Source of the DNA: Oscillospiraceae bacterium
Lineage (GTDB): Bacteria; Bacillota; Clostridia; Oscillospirales; CAG-382
DNA length: 36,863 nt
NCBI GenBank assembly: GCA_015064955.1
Contig: SVRD01000017.1
Span: forward strand, 1-36,863
Direction of reading: 5' to 3'
The position numbers and the translations under genes are program-made. The notes under the pieces are model-generated. The model was not told the DNA's origin and did not search any database. It saw only the letters and a list, made by a program, of their open reading frames with translations. Shown here in pieces: positions 17,015-25,138 of the stretch. Position 1 is the stretch's first letter, and every line of letters begins with the position of its first letter.

Positions 17015-17608
17015 ATGGAAACACAATTAAAAACCGCAAACGGAATTTACAGAATTCCGATAAACACTGCTCATCTGAGCAAACGGCGAGTTTTTATCCA
17101 CGGAACCATCAACGCTGATTCGGCTTGTGCATTTGCCGACCAGATTATGCTTTTGAACGATGAATCGAACGAGCCTATCGACGTATTTATCTGCAGCGGA
17201 GGCGGCGAGATAACGGCGGGAATGATGATGTACGACATCATTCAAACCAGCCCCGCGCCGATAAGAATGTTTTGCCGCGGATTTGCTTACAGTATGGCGG
17301 CTCTGCTTTTTGCGAGCGGACTCCACGGCAGATACATACTCCCCAACAGCGAGCTTATGCTTCACGAGCCCTTGCTCAATAACGGAGTACGCGGCTCTGC
17401 CTCGTCGATAAAATCGATATCCGAGGATATGATGCAGACCCGCGCGATGCTCAACAAAATACTTGCAAAGCACACCGGAAAAACTGTAAAGCAGGTCGAA
17501 AAGGCGGCGTCATACGACCATTTCTTCAACTCGGTCGAGGCAGTCAAATTCGGCTTGGCAGATGAAATCGTAACATTCGGCGATATTATGAAAGGAGAAC
17601 TGAAGTGA
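17015..17608 (+). CDS. ClpP-like serine protease, non-canonical
   Basis: A 197-residue protein with the ClpP fold and intact catalytic triad: Ser93 in GFAYSMAALLFASG (ClpP GxAxSM), His117 in MLHEPL and Asp168 in SYDHFF. The GGGEITAGMMMYDII oxyanion region is also present. ClpP subunits form tetradecameric barrels fed by AAA+ unfoldases. This copy lacks the usual genomic partner (tig, clpX) and sits instead with a VirD4-like ATPase. Its sequence differs from housekeeping ClpP in key contact regions. GGAGG at 16999-17003 gives two possible starts: ATG 17006 (spacing too short) and ATG 17015 (chosen). Its 3' end overlaps the next gene by four bases. It may process a specific substrate or act in DNA transfer or defence. 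Confidence 0.85.
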   Translation: METQLKTANGIYRIPINTAHLSKRRVFIHGTINADSACAFADQIMLLNDESNEPIDVFICSGGGEITAGMMMYDIIQTSPAPIRMFCRGFAYSMAALLFASGLHGRYILPNSELMLHEPLLNNGVRGSASSIKSISEDMMQTRAMLNKILAKHTGKTVKQVEKAASYDHFFNSVEAVKFGLADEIVTFGDIMKGELK

Positions 17609-18849
17609 GATACGACAAAATAATTGTAGCGCAGGGCTGTGAATACAGCAGCGACACAAAATCCACCGGAATCAACAACAACCAAATAATTGTCGGCGGA
17701 AGCGGAAGCGGCAAAACAATGTCGATAACCGAGCCTTGCCTGCTCCACACCAACAACCGCAACCTTATCGTGACAGTCACAAAGAAGCGGATAATCTCAA
17801 AATACCTACCCTTGCTAAAGAAAAAGGGCTATAACGTGAATATTCTCGACTTCACCGACTTTAATAACAGCACTATCGGCTTCGACCCGCTCGGGTTTGT
17901 CGATACTCCCGAGGAAATCGCCTTTCTCGCAAGAAGCTTGGTTATGGCTAACCCGAACAAGCACGACTCAAAGGCAGATCCCTATTGGGACGAGGCTTCG
18001 ATAAGCCTTATCAGTGCGCTTATCGGCGCGGCACGCTGGCAAAAAAGCAATGCAACCTTTGCCGACGTTGTGAAATTATTCAACGGGCTCAGGATAAACT
18101 ATTCTCAATCCAATATCCACACAAACTACGACCATTTGTTTGCAAGGCTTAACCGCGACGAGCCGGAAAACCCCGCATTTATGCATTGGGAAAGCTTTTG
18201 CCACCTCCCCGGGCGCACTGCGGCTTGCGTTATGAGTGCGTTGAGTGTGTGTATGACAACCCTTTTCAGCCAAAACATTCTCGGCGTTTTCAATATGCAA
18301 GACCAAATTGATATCGCCAAGCTCGCGGAAAAGAAAAACGTGCTGTTTGTCGTAACCTCGCCGGTCAATCTGTCTTTGGCAAGTCTGGTCAGCGTTTTCT
18401 ATTCGACGCTTTTAAAGGAGTTGTTTGAATACGCGGAAAGCCGCGAAAGCGGCACTCTCCCGCGCGATATGCACATTATCTGCGACGACTTCGCGACAGG
18501 TGCGCCGATTCCCGACTTTGCACAATATATATCGATAATACGCGAAAAAGGAATGTCGGTGACGGTTTTGTGTCAGTCGGAATCACAGCTGAGCGCTATG
18601 TACGGCTCGACTCAGGCGACAACGATTATAAATAACTGCGACACCTACGTATTTACCGGCAGTATGGATATCGCCACCGCGCGCAGTATTGGCGACCGAA
18701 TGAATATCCCCGCCGACGAGGCGCTGGCACTGCCTATCGGAACGTTTTTCGTATTCAGACGCGGCGAAAGGGCAAAAAAGGCTTTGCGTTATGCGATACT
18801 CGAGGATCCGAAATATATCGAACTGACCGAAGACGACCGTTGCGCATAG
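17605..18849 (+). CDS. Soluble VirD4/TraG-like ATPase
   Basis: A 414-residue P-loop ATPase of the type IV coupling protein family. Walker A is GGSGSGKT (31-38), Walker B is HIICDD (290-295, with Asp replacing the usual Glu), and a sensor glutamine lies in CQSESQL near 324. The middle, about 120-220, corresponds to the all-alpha domain. True coupling proteins carry N-terminal membrane helices and run to about 600 residues; here they are absent and the protein begins almost at the nucleotide-binding domain. The GTG start overlaps the protease stop (GTGA) and follows AAAGGAG by eight bases. No relaxase, VirB4 or pilus gene lies nearby. It may pump DNA or hand substrates to the co-expressed protease. 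Confidence 0.85.
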   Translation: MRYDKIIVAQGCEYSSDTKSTGINNNQIIVGGSGSGKTMSITEPCLLHTNNRNLIVTVTKKRIISKYLPLLKKKGYNVNILDFTDFNNSTIGFDPLGFVDTPEEIAFLARSLVMANPNKHDSKADPYWDEASISLISALIGAARWQKSNATFADVVKLFNGLRINYSQSNIHTNYDHLFARLNRDEPENPAFMHWESFCHLPGRTAACVMSALSVCMTTLFSQNILGVFNMQDQIDIAKLAEKKNVLFVVTSPVNLSLASLVSVFYSTLLKELFEYAESRESGTLPRDMHIICDDFATGAPIPDFAQYISIIREKGMSVTVLCQSESQLSAMYGSTQATTIINNCDTYVFTGSMDIATARSIGDRMNIPADEALALPIGTFFVFRRGERAKKALRYAILEDPKYIELTEDDRCA

Positions 18850-18860
18850 CTGAGCGCAAA

Positions 18861-19222
18861 AACAAACACCGCCAAGAGGCACACTCCATAAGGAAGTGTG
18901 CCTCAGTTATATTCGCCTTACGGCGAGTTATATTGCTTCGCAGTTATATTTGGGCTTCGCCCAAGTTATATTCGCTTCGCGAGTTTGGGTGGCGAATATA
19001 ATATCACTGAAATCATAAGATTTCAATACCACTTTGCCGTAAGGCAAAATATCACTGTGAGACCTGTCTCACAATATCACTTATTGCTTTTATCTTTGAG
19101 ATAGGTAATGTTTCAAAGTATGTAACTCACTATGACACTTTCTACCTGAAAGTGTCATATTTTATATAAAAGAAACTTGGGAGAAACTTCTTTACGAAGT
19201 GTCTCCCAAGGGCGGTGTTTTG
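18861..19222. repeat. Array of small hairpins inside an expanded terminator stem
   Basis: Outer arms AAACACCGCC (18864-18873) and GGCGGTGTTT (19211-19220) enclose about ten short palindromes. On the left half the linker AGTTATATT repeats at 18905, 18926, 18942 and 18964, separated by hairpins such as CGCCTTACGGCG and TTGGGCTTCGCCCAA. On the right half AATATCACT (or AATACCACT) repeats at 19000, 19025, 19048 and 19073, between hairpins such as GTGAGACCTGTCTCAC. The two linkers are complementary at eight of nine positions, so the halves can pair into one branched structure. Larger hairpins close the end: 19132-19158 and 19176-19210. T-runs on both outer sides suggest it terminates the VirD4-like gene and the convergent phosphofructokinase gene. 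There is no protein gene here. Confidence 0.85.
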
Positions 19223-19236
19223 TTTTTTATTAATAA

Positions 19237-20898
19237 TTATTTGCCCTGTTCGAGAGCCAAGGTAACGGTGGTTGCATCGCAAACCTCGGTCGGACCGAAG
19301 TACTGAATAGCGCCGGGATAAACGAAGCAGGTGTTTTCTGCCCATTCTGCGCGGTGTTCAGCGAAGAACTTGAAGGGAGCGCCGTCGAGCTCAACAAGTG
19401 CCTTGCGGATAACGGGCTTGTCCTTGCCGTGTCTTCTTTCGATGTTCATCATCTTGGTCATAGGCATACCGCCTGCAACCCATTCTTCAGCAGGATTGCT
19501 GAGGTTGGAAACCTTGGAAAGATAGCCGGTGTAGCCGTACTGAATAAGCATAAATGCGTTGTAGCCGAGAGAATAGCAGTAGTCTGCATCGAAGTTCGAG
19601 GGGAATGCACAACGTCCTTCGTAGCCGAGGAAGTGGTGAAGCGCAGAGAACTTGCCGTTGTATGTACCTGCAGACTTACGAGCCTTCAAATTGTCTGCAA
19701 CAAGCGCAGAGAAGAGCTTTTCGGATTCGATAAGCGAAACCTGAACGTTGCCGTGGGGGTCACGTTCGAGGAAGAGCTGACGCTGGATAGAGTCGGGAAG
19801 GATCGAGAATACTTCCATAGACTCCTGAGTAAGACCTTCCTGAATGAATTCGTACTTGTCCTTCCAGGTGAGGAGTGCATTGAATTCATTGGTCTTTTCG
19901 CCTGCCAAAAGCTCGTTGATCTCTTTGATAAGTACAGAGAATTCGGGAACGAATTCAACAATACCTTCGGGAATGATAGCAACGCCGAAGTTCCAGCCCT
20001 TTGCCGCACGTGCTGCAACAGAATCTGCGATAGTGTCTGCGATTTCAGCCATAGACATCTTCTTTGCTGCAACTTCTTCACCGATAAGGCAGATATTGGG
20101 ACGGGTCTGGAGTGCACATTCGAGAGCAACGTGAGAAGCAGAACGGCCCATAACCTTAACAAAGTGCCAATACTTCTTTGCGGAGTTAGCGTCACGCTCG
20201 ATATTACCGATGATTTCGGAATAGGTCTTTGTAGCGGTGTCGAAGCCGAAGGAGCATTCGATATCCTCGTTCTTAAGGTCACCGTCGATAGTCTTGGGAC
20301 AGCCGATAACCTGAACACCTGCGTTGTTTGCCGCAAAGTATTCTGCCAAAACAGCCGCGTTGGTGTTGGAGTCGTCACCGCCGATGATAACGATAGCGTT
20401 GATGCCGTGCTTCTTGCAAACCTCTGCTACGATTGCGAACTGTTCTTCGGTTTCGAGCTTGGTTCTGCCCGAGCCGATGATATCAAAGCCGCCGGTGTTG
20501 CGGTACTGATTGATGTATTCATCATCAAAAATTATATAATCGTCTTCCAAAAGACCCGAGGGACCGCCCTTGAAGCCATAGAGCACGTTGTCCTTGTCGG
20601 TAGCCTTCAATGCATCGTACAAGCCGCAAATAACGTTGTGTCCGCCGGGAGCCTGACCGCCCGAGAGGATAACACCGACAACCTGCTTTTTAGCTTCAGC
20701 GGTGTTTTCGCCCTTCTGGAAGGTGATTTCATTCTTGCCGTAGGTGTTGGGGAACAAAGCCTGAATCTTTTCCTGATCCGCAACGCTTTCGGTAGGAAGA
20801 CCGTTCTTAACACAAATTTCGGAAATGCCGTTTCTGAGCATGCCGGGCAATTTGGGGTTGTACTGGTATCTTGCAATCTGAAGAGGTGAAAGTTTCAT
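19237..20898 (-). CDS. pfp: Pyrophosphate-dependent 6-phosphofructokinase
   Basis: A 553-residue protein of the long, plant-like PPi-phosphofructokinase group. It has [10 protein letters not shown] in the nucleotide-binding region, GGDDSN with the second Asp that favours PPi over [11 protein letters not shown] with the lysine characteristic of PPi enzymes, and the substrate motif MGRSASH. It interconverts fructose 6-phosphate and fructose 1,6-bisphosphate reversibly, saving ATP in anaerobic glycolysis. Start at ATG 20898 follows AAGGAGTG; the upstream in-frame extension is not used. A promoter lies at 20944-20972. The codon choice is visibly more optimised than in neighbours, as expected for a highly expressed enzyme. 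Its transcript ends in the hairpin array. Confidence 0.95.
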   Translation of the reverse strand: MKLSPLQIARYQYNPKLPGMLRNGISEICVKNGLPTESVADQEKIQALFPNTYGKNEITFQKGENTAEAKKQVVGVILSGGQAPGGHNVICGLYDALKATDKDNVLYGFKGGPSGLLEDDYIIFDDEYINQYRNTGGFDIIGSGRTKLETEEQFAIVAEVCKKHGINAIVIIGGDDSNTNAAVLAEYFAANNAGVQVIGCPKTIDGDLKNEDIECSFGFDTATKTYSEIIGNIERDANSAKKYWHFVKVMGRSASHVALECALQTRPNICLIGEEVAAKKMSMAEIADTIADSVAARAAKGWNFGVAIIPEGIVEFVPEFSVLIKEINELLAGEKTNEFNALLTWKDKYEFIQEGLTQESMEVFSILPDSIQRQLFLERDPHGNVQVSLIESEKLFSALVADNLKARKSAGTYNGKFSALHHFLGYEGRCAFPSNFDADYCYSLGYNAFMLIQYGYTGYLSKVSNLSNPAEEWVAGGMPMTKMMNIERRHGKDKPVIRKALVELDGAPFKFFAEHRAEWAENTCFVYPGAIQYFGPTEVCDATTVTLALEQGK

Positions 20899-20943
20899 TA
20901 AGATTACACTCCTTATATTGATGTAAAATTCAAAGTTATTGCT

Positions 20944-20972
20944 ATTATATCGCATTTTTCGCCAAAAGTAAA
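20944..20972 (-). promoter_or_regulatory. SigA promoter for pfp
   Basis: On the minus strand: TTTACT (20967-20972), 17-base spacer, TATAAT (20944-20949), giving a leader of about 40 bases. The interval 20973-21060 shows no other clear feature. Confidence 0.65.
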
Positions 20973-21060
20973 TAGCCTTTTGTTTTTTTCGCCGCTTGCA
21001 AAGCTAAAATATTCGCTCTTGAAAACAAGCTCTTTGTGTAACAATTACAACCGATAAGAA

Positions 21061-21094
21061 AAAACACCGCCAAAACCCGACTTTTGACGGTGTT
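21061..21094 (-). terminator. Intrinsic terminator of the lipoprotein gene
   Basis: Arms AACACCGCCAAAA (21063-21075) and TTTTGACGGTGTT (21082-21094) with a 6-base loop, then T6 on the minus strand. The outer stem (AACACCG/CGGTGTT) is the same as those that enclose the hairpin array and MITE copy 2. Confidence 0.85.
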
Positions 21095-21100
21095 AATCAT

Positions 21101-21226
21101 TTATCCGAAAACCAGCTCGCCGTTTTCACAGATTGCGGTAATTTGTATTAAGTGCGTTTTACGGAAGAAAAGTGAATCCCTTTTAAAATGGTGAATAAAA
21201 TTTTGTAAAACTGCCTTATCCTGTTC
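21101..21226 (-). pseudogene. Possible 3' coding remnant
   Basis: Directly after the lipoprotein stop codon the same frame stays open for 41 codons and ends at 21101. The predicted peptide ends ITAICENGELVFG. Its ENGELVF segment uses the same codons as the C-terminus of the GH32-like protein (20 identical bases near 22435-22454). There is no start codon or ribosome site of its own. It may be the tail of a lost gene or a chance open frame. Confidence 0.3.
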
Positions 21227-22354
21227 TTAATCGTCCGAAAACGGAGGATTTGGCGAGCTAACGATAGTTACAATTCTTTCTTCATAGTTGATATCAAGTG
21301 TTATGCCAACTTCAGAGAAAAACGACCTGGCACGAACTTCATGGAGAAGCAGTTCTTTATCAATCGCAGTATTTTCATAAGGTCCTCCGCCATAAACGAC
21401 AAAGAGATTTGTGTAAGAATCATCGGCGATTTTTTTCAACAATTCACCTTTGTCAATATCCAAAGAAAATGTTGCTTCCTGAAAATGCATTTTTGCATAG
21501 CGATTGCTTTCCCATTCGAATTCCGCCCCAAGCTCTTCCATTATAGCGACAAAAGGCAGACGAACATAAATTCCGTTGCCATTCTCCATCACAGCGTGAC
21601 TGTCTTCGGTGATGTCCTTACCATTTACGATTAACGTGCATTCGTAATACTCATACTCCTTTAAACCTTTGCCGATTCGTATAACCTTGTCTTCGTAATC
21701 TATATCAAAATCATAAATTCTGAAATACATATCCAGTTCGCTTAATAAGGCAGCGAAATTAACGTCGTCAATCAAAATTTCCTTTTCCATAGGGGTATAT
21801 TTTAGAGAGGAATCGCTGTATTCGGAAAAATGATTTATCTCGGAAGACCCATTCGCCCACTGCAATTCGCCGTTTTTAATATCCAATGACATAGGCGAGT
21901 TTACGCCATAATACATACGAGCCGCAGTATTACTTTCCCATTCAAAATCCACGCCCAACGCTTCCATTATAGCGACGAATGGCAACTCTGCTCGGTCGTT
22001 ATACATCTTCACACCGCTTCCTTCGGTGATATCTACACCTTTTACGATAAGCTTGCAGTCGTATGCGGTATCGCCATCGTTTTCAGGTTGAGAGTTATCA
22101 TCGGGTTGCGAGCTATCTTCCGAAATCGAACTATCTTCCGAAGGAGCACTCTCTATGCTTGATTCGTAAGAAATATCTTCCGAAGACTCAACCGTTGCTT
22201 CCGAACTGATTTCTACGCTGATTTCCGATTCGGAAGCGCTTACACTGCTTTCACCGGACGTTTTTTCTTCCCGCGGCAAACAGCCGCTTAATAAAACCGA
22301 ACTTAACAAAAATATCGCAACACAAATTTTAATATTATGTTTTCTGTTTTTCAT
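21227..22354 (-). CDS. Lipoprotein with two stalk-type (copper amine oxidase N-like) domains
   Basis: A 375-residue exported lipoprotein. The signal peptide ends in a lipobox, LLSGC, with Cys25 as the lipidation site. A Ser/Glu-rich low-complexity linker covers about 30-95. Two homologous domains follow, about 98-230 and 238-368, each opening with C(K/T)LIV(K/N)G and containing LPFVAIMEELGxxFEWES. This resembles the copper-amine-oxidase N-terminal (stalk) domain found in Firmicute surface proteins, which is a structural or binding module, not an oxidase. The likely location is the outer face of the membrane. The start follows AAGGAG, and a perfect consensus promoter lies at 22403-22431, inside the end of the upstream gene. 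Its ligand is unknown. Confidence 0.85.
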   Translation of the reverse strand: MKNRKHNIKICVAIFLLSSVLLSGCLPREEKTSGESSVSASESEISVEISSEATVESSEDISYESSIESAPSEDSSISEDSSQPDDNSQPENDGDTAYDCKLIVKGVDITEGSGVKMYNDRAELPFVAIMEALGVDFEWESNTAARMYYGVNSPMSLDIKNGELQWANGSSEINHFSEYSDSSLKYTPMEKEILIDDVNFAALLSELDMYFRIYDFDIDYEDKVIRIGKGLKEYEYYECTLIVNGKDITEDSHAVMENGNGIYVRLPFVAIMEELGAEFEWESNRYAKMHFQEATFSLDIDKGELLKKIADDSYTNLFVVYGGGPYENTAIDKELLLHEVRARSFFSEVGITLDINYEERIVTIVSSPNPPFSDD

Positions 22355-22402
22355 TGTAACGCTCCTTTCATATAAATCGTAAATCGAGTATTTTCTATAT
22401 TA

Positions 22403-22431
22403 ATTATACTATACTACAGAATCACTGTCAA
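22403..22431 (-). promoter_or_regulatory. Consensus SigA promoter for the lipoprotein, inside the GH32-like gene end
   Basis: On the minus strand: TTGACA (22426-22431), 17-base spacer, TATAAT (22403-22408). The -35 box and spacer also encode the last residues and stop codon of the GH32-like protein. Confidence 0.8.
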
Positions 22432-23623
22432 GAAAAACCAGCTCGCCGTTTTCGTCCGCGGCGGCAGATCTAAAGGTCATCGTGTCGGCATAGCCGTCGA
22501 TCCCTTTAAATCCGGTGAAAACGATTTTATCGCCCCAAACCGCACCCTTGGGAACAGAAGCGCAGGAGATTTCGGGGCATTTGGGTGTTTTCCAATCGTC
22601 AAACGGACTTTCCGAAAGCATATACCGCGCTTTTCCGCCGAGACTGAATATCAAATAATATCTTCCGTTATAAACGATATAGTCGGGACATTCGGGCTCG
22701 GTGCTGTCGCTCGAAACATAAATCGGCTTGCCCGTATCCTGCCAATTATCCATATCGCGCGAAACGAAATGAGCAAGACAGCCCCTGCCCTCTTTGGCAA
22801 GTGCGGTTGTCAATATAAGATGGAACAATCCGTCGCCGCCCTTTATTATCTTTGGGTCGCGGGCGACGGCGCGATTATATTTTTCGGGAAGTTCAAATCC
22901 GAAATCAAAATCCTTTTTGAAATGATATCCGTCGAAGGATATGCTTCTCCGAACAGGCGCCGCAAGACTTCCGCCGCGTCTTACTGTGTAATACAAATAT
23001 TCAATCCCGTCGTGCCGTATCCAAGAGCCCGTGCAGATCGAGCACTCGCTCGGGTCGGTTATTTCGACAGCCATCGGATGAACCGACCACCGCACAAAAT
23101 CCTTTGTGGAAATATGCGCCCATTGGTGTGCGCCCATTCCCCATTTGCTGTAATGATGATGACGGTCCTTTAAATAAAGAATATGGTATTCGCCGTCCCT
23201 TACGTAAGGCATACAGTCGCCGACAAAAACATTTTCCTCGGGCTTCCAGCCCTCCGCGTTATCAAAAACAGCGACAACGCTGTCTTCTTCGTTCGTTTGC
23301 GGGGTGTATAACTCCGCTGTTATGGTGTCGTTACCGTCAAATCCGCCGATTTCGAACAAGCAATTCCCGATAGGCCATTCCTCGTCAACGAGAATTCTGT
23401 TTATATAAAGCTCTATTCTGTGGCTCATCAAAACAACTTCAACGCTGTCACCGACCGCCGCGCTTCCTTTGAGTACAAGCGGTTCGGAATGTGAATCATA
23501 TCCTACCGCGCAGTGTATTCCGCGATGCGAAATATCTATTTCGACGCTTTTTCTTTGACCGTTGTACGAAACGGCATAAAAAGGAATTTTGCTGATATCA
23601 AACGAGAGCTTCAAAGCGTTCAT
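22409..23623 (-). CDS. GH32-like glycosidase
   Basis: A 404-residue protein. Residues 1-110 form a beta-rich domain of lectin or jelly-roll type. The rest is a five-bladed propeller with the three GH32 landmarks in order: a nucleophile-type Asp136 in VGDCMPYVRDGEYHILY, ARDPKII (RDP at 255-257) and EPECPDY (ECPD 311-314, acid/base Glu). GGxxxW-type strands such as WGMGAHQWAHISTKDFVRW match the family. GH32 enzymes hydrolyse fructosides such as sucrose, inulin and levan. The domain order is reversed compared with typical GH32 (beta-sandwich at the C-terminus), and no signal peptide is seen, so it probably acts inside the cell on an imported sugar. The ribosome site is weak (CGGTGA). Promoter at 23656-23684. 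Confidence 0.8.
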   Translation of the reverse strand: MNALKLSFDISKIPFYAVSYNGQRKSVEIDISHRGIHCAVGYDSHSEPLVLKGSAAVGDSVEVVLMSHRIELYINRILVDEEWPIGNCLFEIGGFDGNDTITAELYTPQTNEEDSVVAVFDNAEGWKPEENVFVGDCMPYVRDGEYHILYLKDRHHHYSKWGMGAHQWAHISTKDFVRWSVHPMAVEITDPSECSICTGSWIRHDGIEYLYYTVRRGGSLAAPVRRSISFDGYHFKKDFDFGFELPEKYNRAVARDPKIIKGGDGLFHLILTTALAKEGRGCLAHFVSRDMDNWQDTGKPIYVSSDSTEPECPDYIVYNGRYYLIFSLGGKARYMLSESPFDDWKTPKCPEISCASVPKGAVWGDKIVFTGFKGIDGYADTMTFRSAAADENGELVFLDSDSVV

Positions 23624-23655
23624 CTTTTCACCGACTTTAATTTATTTACAACTGC

Positions 23656-23684
23656 ATTATACCACTCGTGGCTCAACTATTCAA
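23656..23684 (-). promoter_or_regulatory. SigA promoter for the GH32-like gene
   Basis: On the minus strand: TTGAAT (23679-23684), 17-base spacer, TATAAT (23656-23661). The 5' leader is about 25 bases. Confidence 0.65.
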
Positions 23685-23773
23685 TAGTAAACACAAACCC
23701 GCGTTTGCCGCACTCTCACTCAAGTCCGCAAATCAAGACTCACTCTGTTCGCGTTTTGGCGAACGTTAAGCTT

Positions 23774-24136
23774 TTATTCACAGCCGATCAGTGTCAACAG
23801 ATCCTTGCCCTTCAGCTGTTTTTTTGAAGCGGTACGCAAAAAAGCGCCGACATCGTTGTCGTTGTAAATATAGTCGAGAATGTCGCTCGGTATTGTTCTT
23901 CTGAGCTTGGTTTTGGCGGCAAGATCAAACATTCTGAAGCAATCCTCGTCGCTCAAAAACAGAGCGCAAGCCATCATAACCTGAATCTCGAAGGACGGCG
24001 CGGGACGCTTCCCGTGCTCCATATTGCACAAATAGGTAGGCGAAAGGTCCAAAATCTCCGCAAGCTCCTTCAGAGTGTATTTTGCCTGTTTACGTTTTAT
24101 GGCGATAAACTCGCCAAAAGTCATTTCTTTAATCAT
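23774..24136 (-). CDS. XRE-family transcriptional regulator
   Basis: A 120-residue protein with a Cro/C1 helix-turn-helix at about 7-62 (FGEFIAIKRKQAKYTLKELAEILDLSPTYLCNMEHGKRPAP). A helical C-terminal part follows (about 65-118). The wording resembles small regulators found near stress and phage-related loci. The start at ATG 24136 is preceded by a weak AAAAGAAG; longer frames begin with hydrophobic residues that do not fit this family. It lies 92 bases after the anti-sigma gene on the same strand, so it may be the third gene of that operon. No palindrome that might be its own operator stands out. Confidence 0.8.
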   Translation of the reverse strand: MIKEMTFGEFIAIKRKQAKYTLKELAEILDLSPTYLCNMEHGKRPAPSFEIQVMMACALFLSDEDCFRMFDLAAKTKLRRTIPSDILDYIYNDNDVGAFLRTASKKQLKGKDLLTLIGCE

Positions 24137-24228
24137 ATTATTCTTCTTTTCTCTTTTTTTCGTGGCAGCCTTTAAAGCTGTAACGATTACAAGCAAAAAC
24201 AAAAACTCTTATTGCCTTTTCTTTGTTT

Positions 24229-25068
24229 TTACTCCTTCATATTATCAATAATTAAAATTAAATCTTCGTAATTATCGGCTTTTATCGAATAATAATCGCC
24301 ATTATGATAACACATGGCATAATTATCTCTTATATAAAATTCGATACCGTTAACTGTTAAAACCTCGTCGGCACGATCAACAAGAAAAACCTTTTTATAT
24401 TGTATTGATATTGAAAAAAGAATGTTTGCATCGGTGGTAGTGACAGAAATGGTTTTTTCAGCAACCGTATCGTCAAATGCGTATACTTTATTTATATAAA
24501 CTCCTTCGGGTAACTTTGTCGGATATAAAATATCCAAATTTTCTATTTCGAGCATTTCCTCAAAGGATGAATATTTTTTTGACTCGCCCATATTATCAAA
24601 TGTGAAATCGCCTACAACGATTTCGGAACCTTTATCCTGACGGACAATCCGACTTATATAATCCAATATATCAACACCAAACGCGCTTGCGATTGCAACG
24701 GTAGAGGTCAGCATTATGAGAATTGCCGCCGCTATTATCGCGATACGCTTCAATACATAGCGCGGTTTTCTGCGGGACGATTTCTGCTCTTCGGTTTCCG
24801 ATGCGGCGTTATCACCGAGCGTTGCTTTTGCTTTGTTTATTGCACTGTCAAATTTCTCATCGGTTATGCCGTTTTCGCGGAGAGAATCCAAACGTTCCGA
24901 GCATCGACAGATTAATTCCGTGTCGCCGCTTCCGAAACAAAGCATATCGGTTTCGTAGTCCATAAGCTTTGCCAAAGCTTCCGTATCGAGCGATTCTATT
25001 GTTATTACGCTGTTATTAATCAATTCCTTTATCTCTTGACCGTTCATATTTTCAAGCTTTTTATTCAT
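24229..25068 (-). CDS. Probable anti-sigma factor (DUF4367-like, single-pass membrane protein)
   Basis: A 279-residue protein. Residues about 1-105 are cytoplasmic, with two Cys in an early helical part (DMLCFGSGDTELICRCSERL). A single membrane segment (about 108-130, IAIIAAAILIMLTSTVAIASAFGV) follows a basic stretch, then an outer domain of about 145 residues resembling DUF4367. This is the layout of anti-sigma proteins paired with ECF factors: inner domain binds sigma, outer domain senses. The ATG follows GGAGG, with a TTG three bases earlier as an alternative. It lies 59 bases after the sigma gene, and an extra promoter-like motif sits in the gap (25091-25119). The signal is unknown. Confidence 0.8.
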   Translation of the reverse strand: MNKKLENMNGQEIKELINNSVITIESLDTEALAKLMDYETDMLCFGSGDTELICRCSERLDSLRENGITDEKFDSAINKAKATLGDNAASETEEQKSSRRKPRYVLKRIAIIAAAILIMLTSTVAIASAFGVDILDYISRIVRQDKGSEIVVGDFTFDNMGESKKYSSFEEMLEIENLDILYPTKLPEGVYINKVYAFDDTVAEKTISVTTTDANILFSISIQYKKVFLVDRADEVLTVNGIEFYIRDNYAMCYHNGDYYSIKADNYEDLILIIDNMKE

Positions 25069-25090
25069 CAATCTCTTCCCTCCTCACTTA

Positions 25091-25138
25091 ATTAATGTCT
25101 GTGTTGACAAAACACCAATGAAAATTTTTAAAATTTTT
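25091..25138 (-). promoter_or_regulatory. Putative ECF-type promoter motif, copy B (before the anti-sigma gene)
   Basis: On the minus strand: an A/T tract, then ATTGGTGTTTTG (25108-25119), 8 bases, GACATTAAT (25091-25099). The same arrangement occurs before the sigma gene at 25825-25854 with 9 intervening bases. It begins at the very end of the sigma coding region. Confidence 0.5.

Noticed and set aside
18861-19222. CRISPR array
   Set aside because: The repeats are only nine bases, the parts between are palindromes rather than unique spacers, and no cas gene is nearby.
16755-19222. Complete integrative conjugative element
   Set aside because: Only a coupling-protein-like ATPase is present; there is no integrase, relaxase, VirB4 or attachment repeat, and flanking genes look chromosomal.
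19354-20889. A 511-codon open frame on the plus strand opposite pfp
   Set aside because: It lies wholly antisense to a well-conserved enzyme gene. Its product has no motif and it has no ribosome site; codon bias of pfp explains the open frame.
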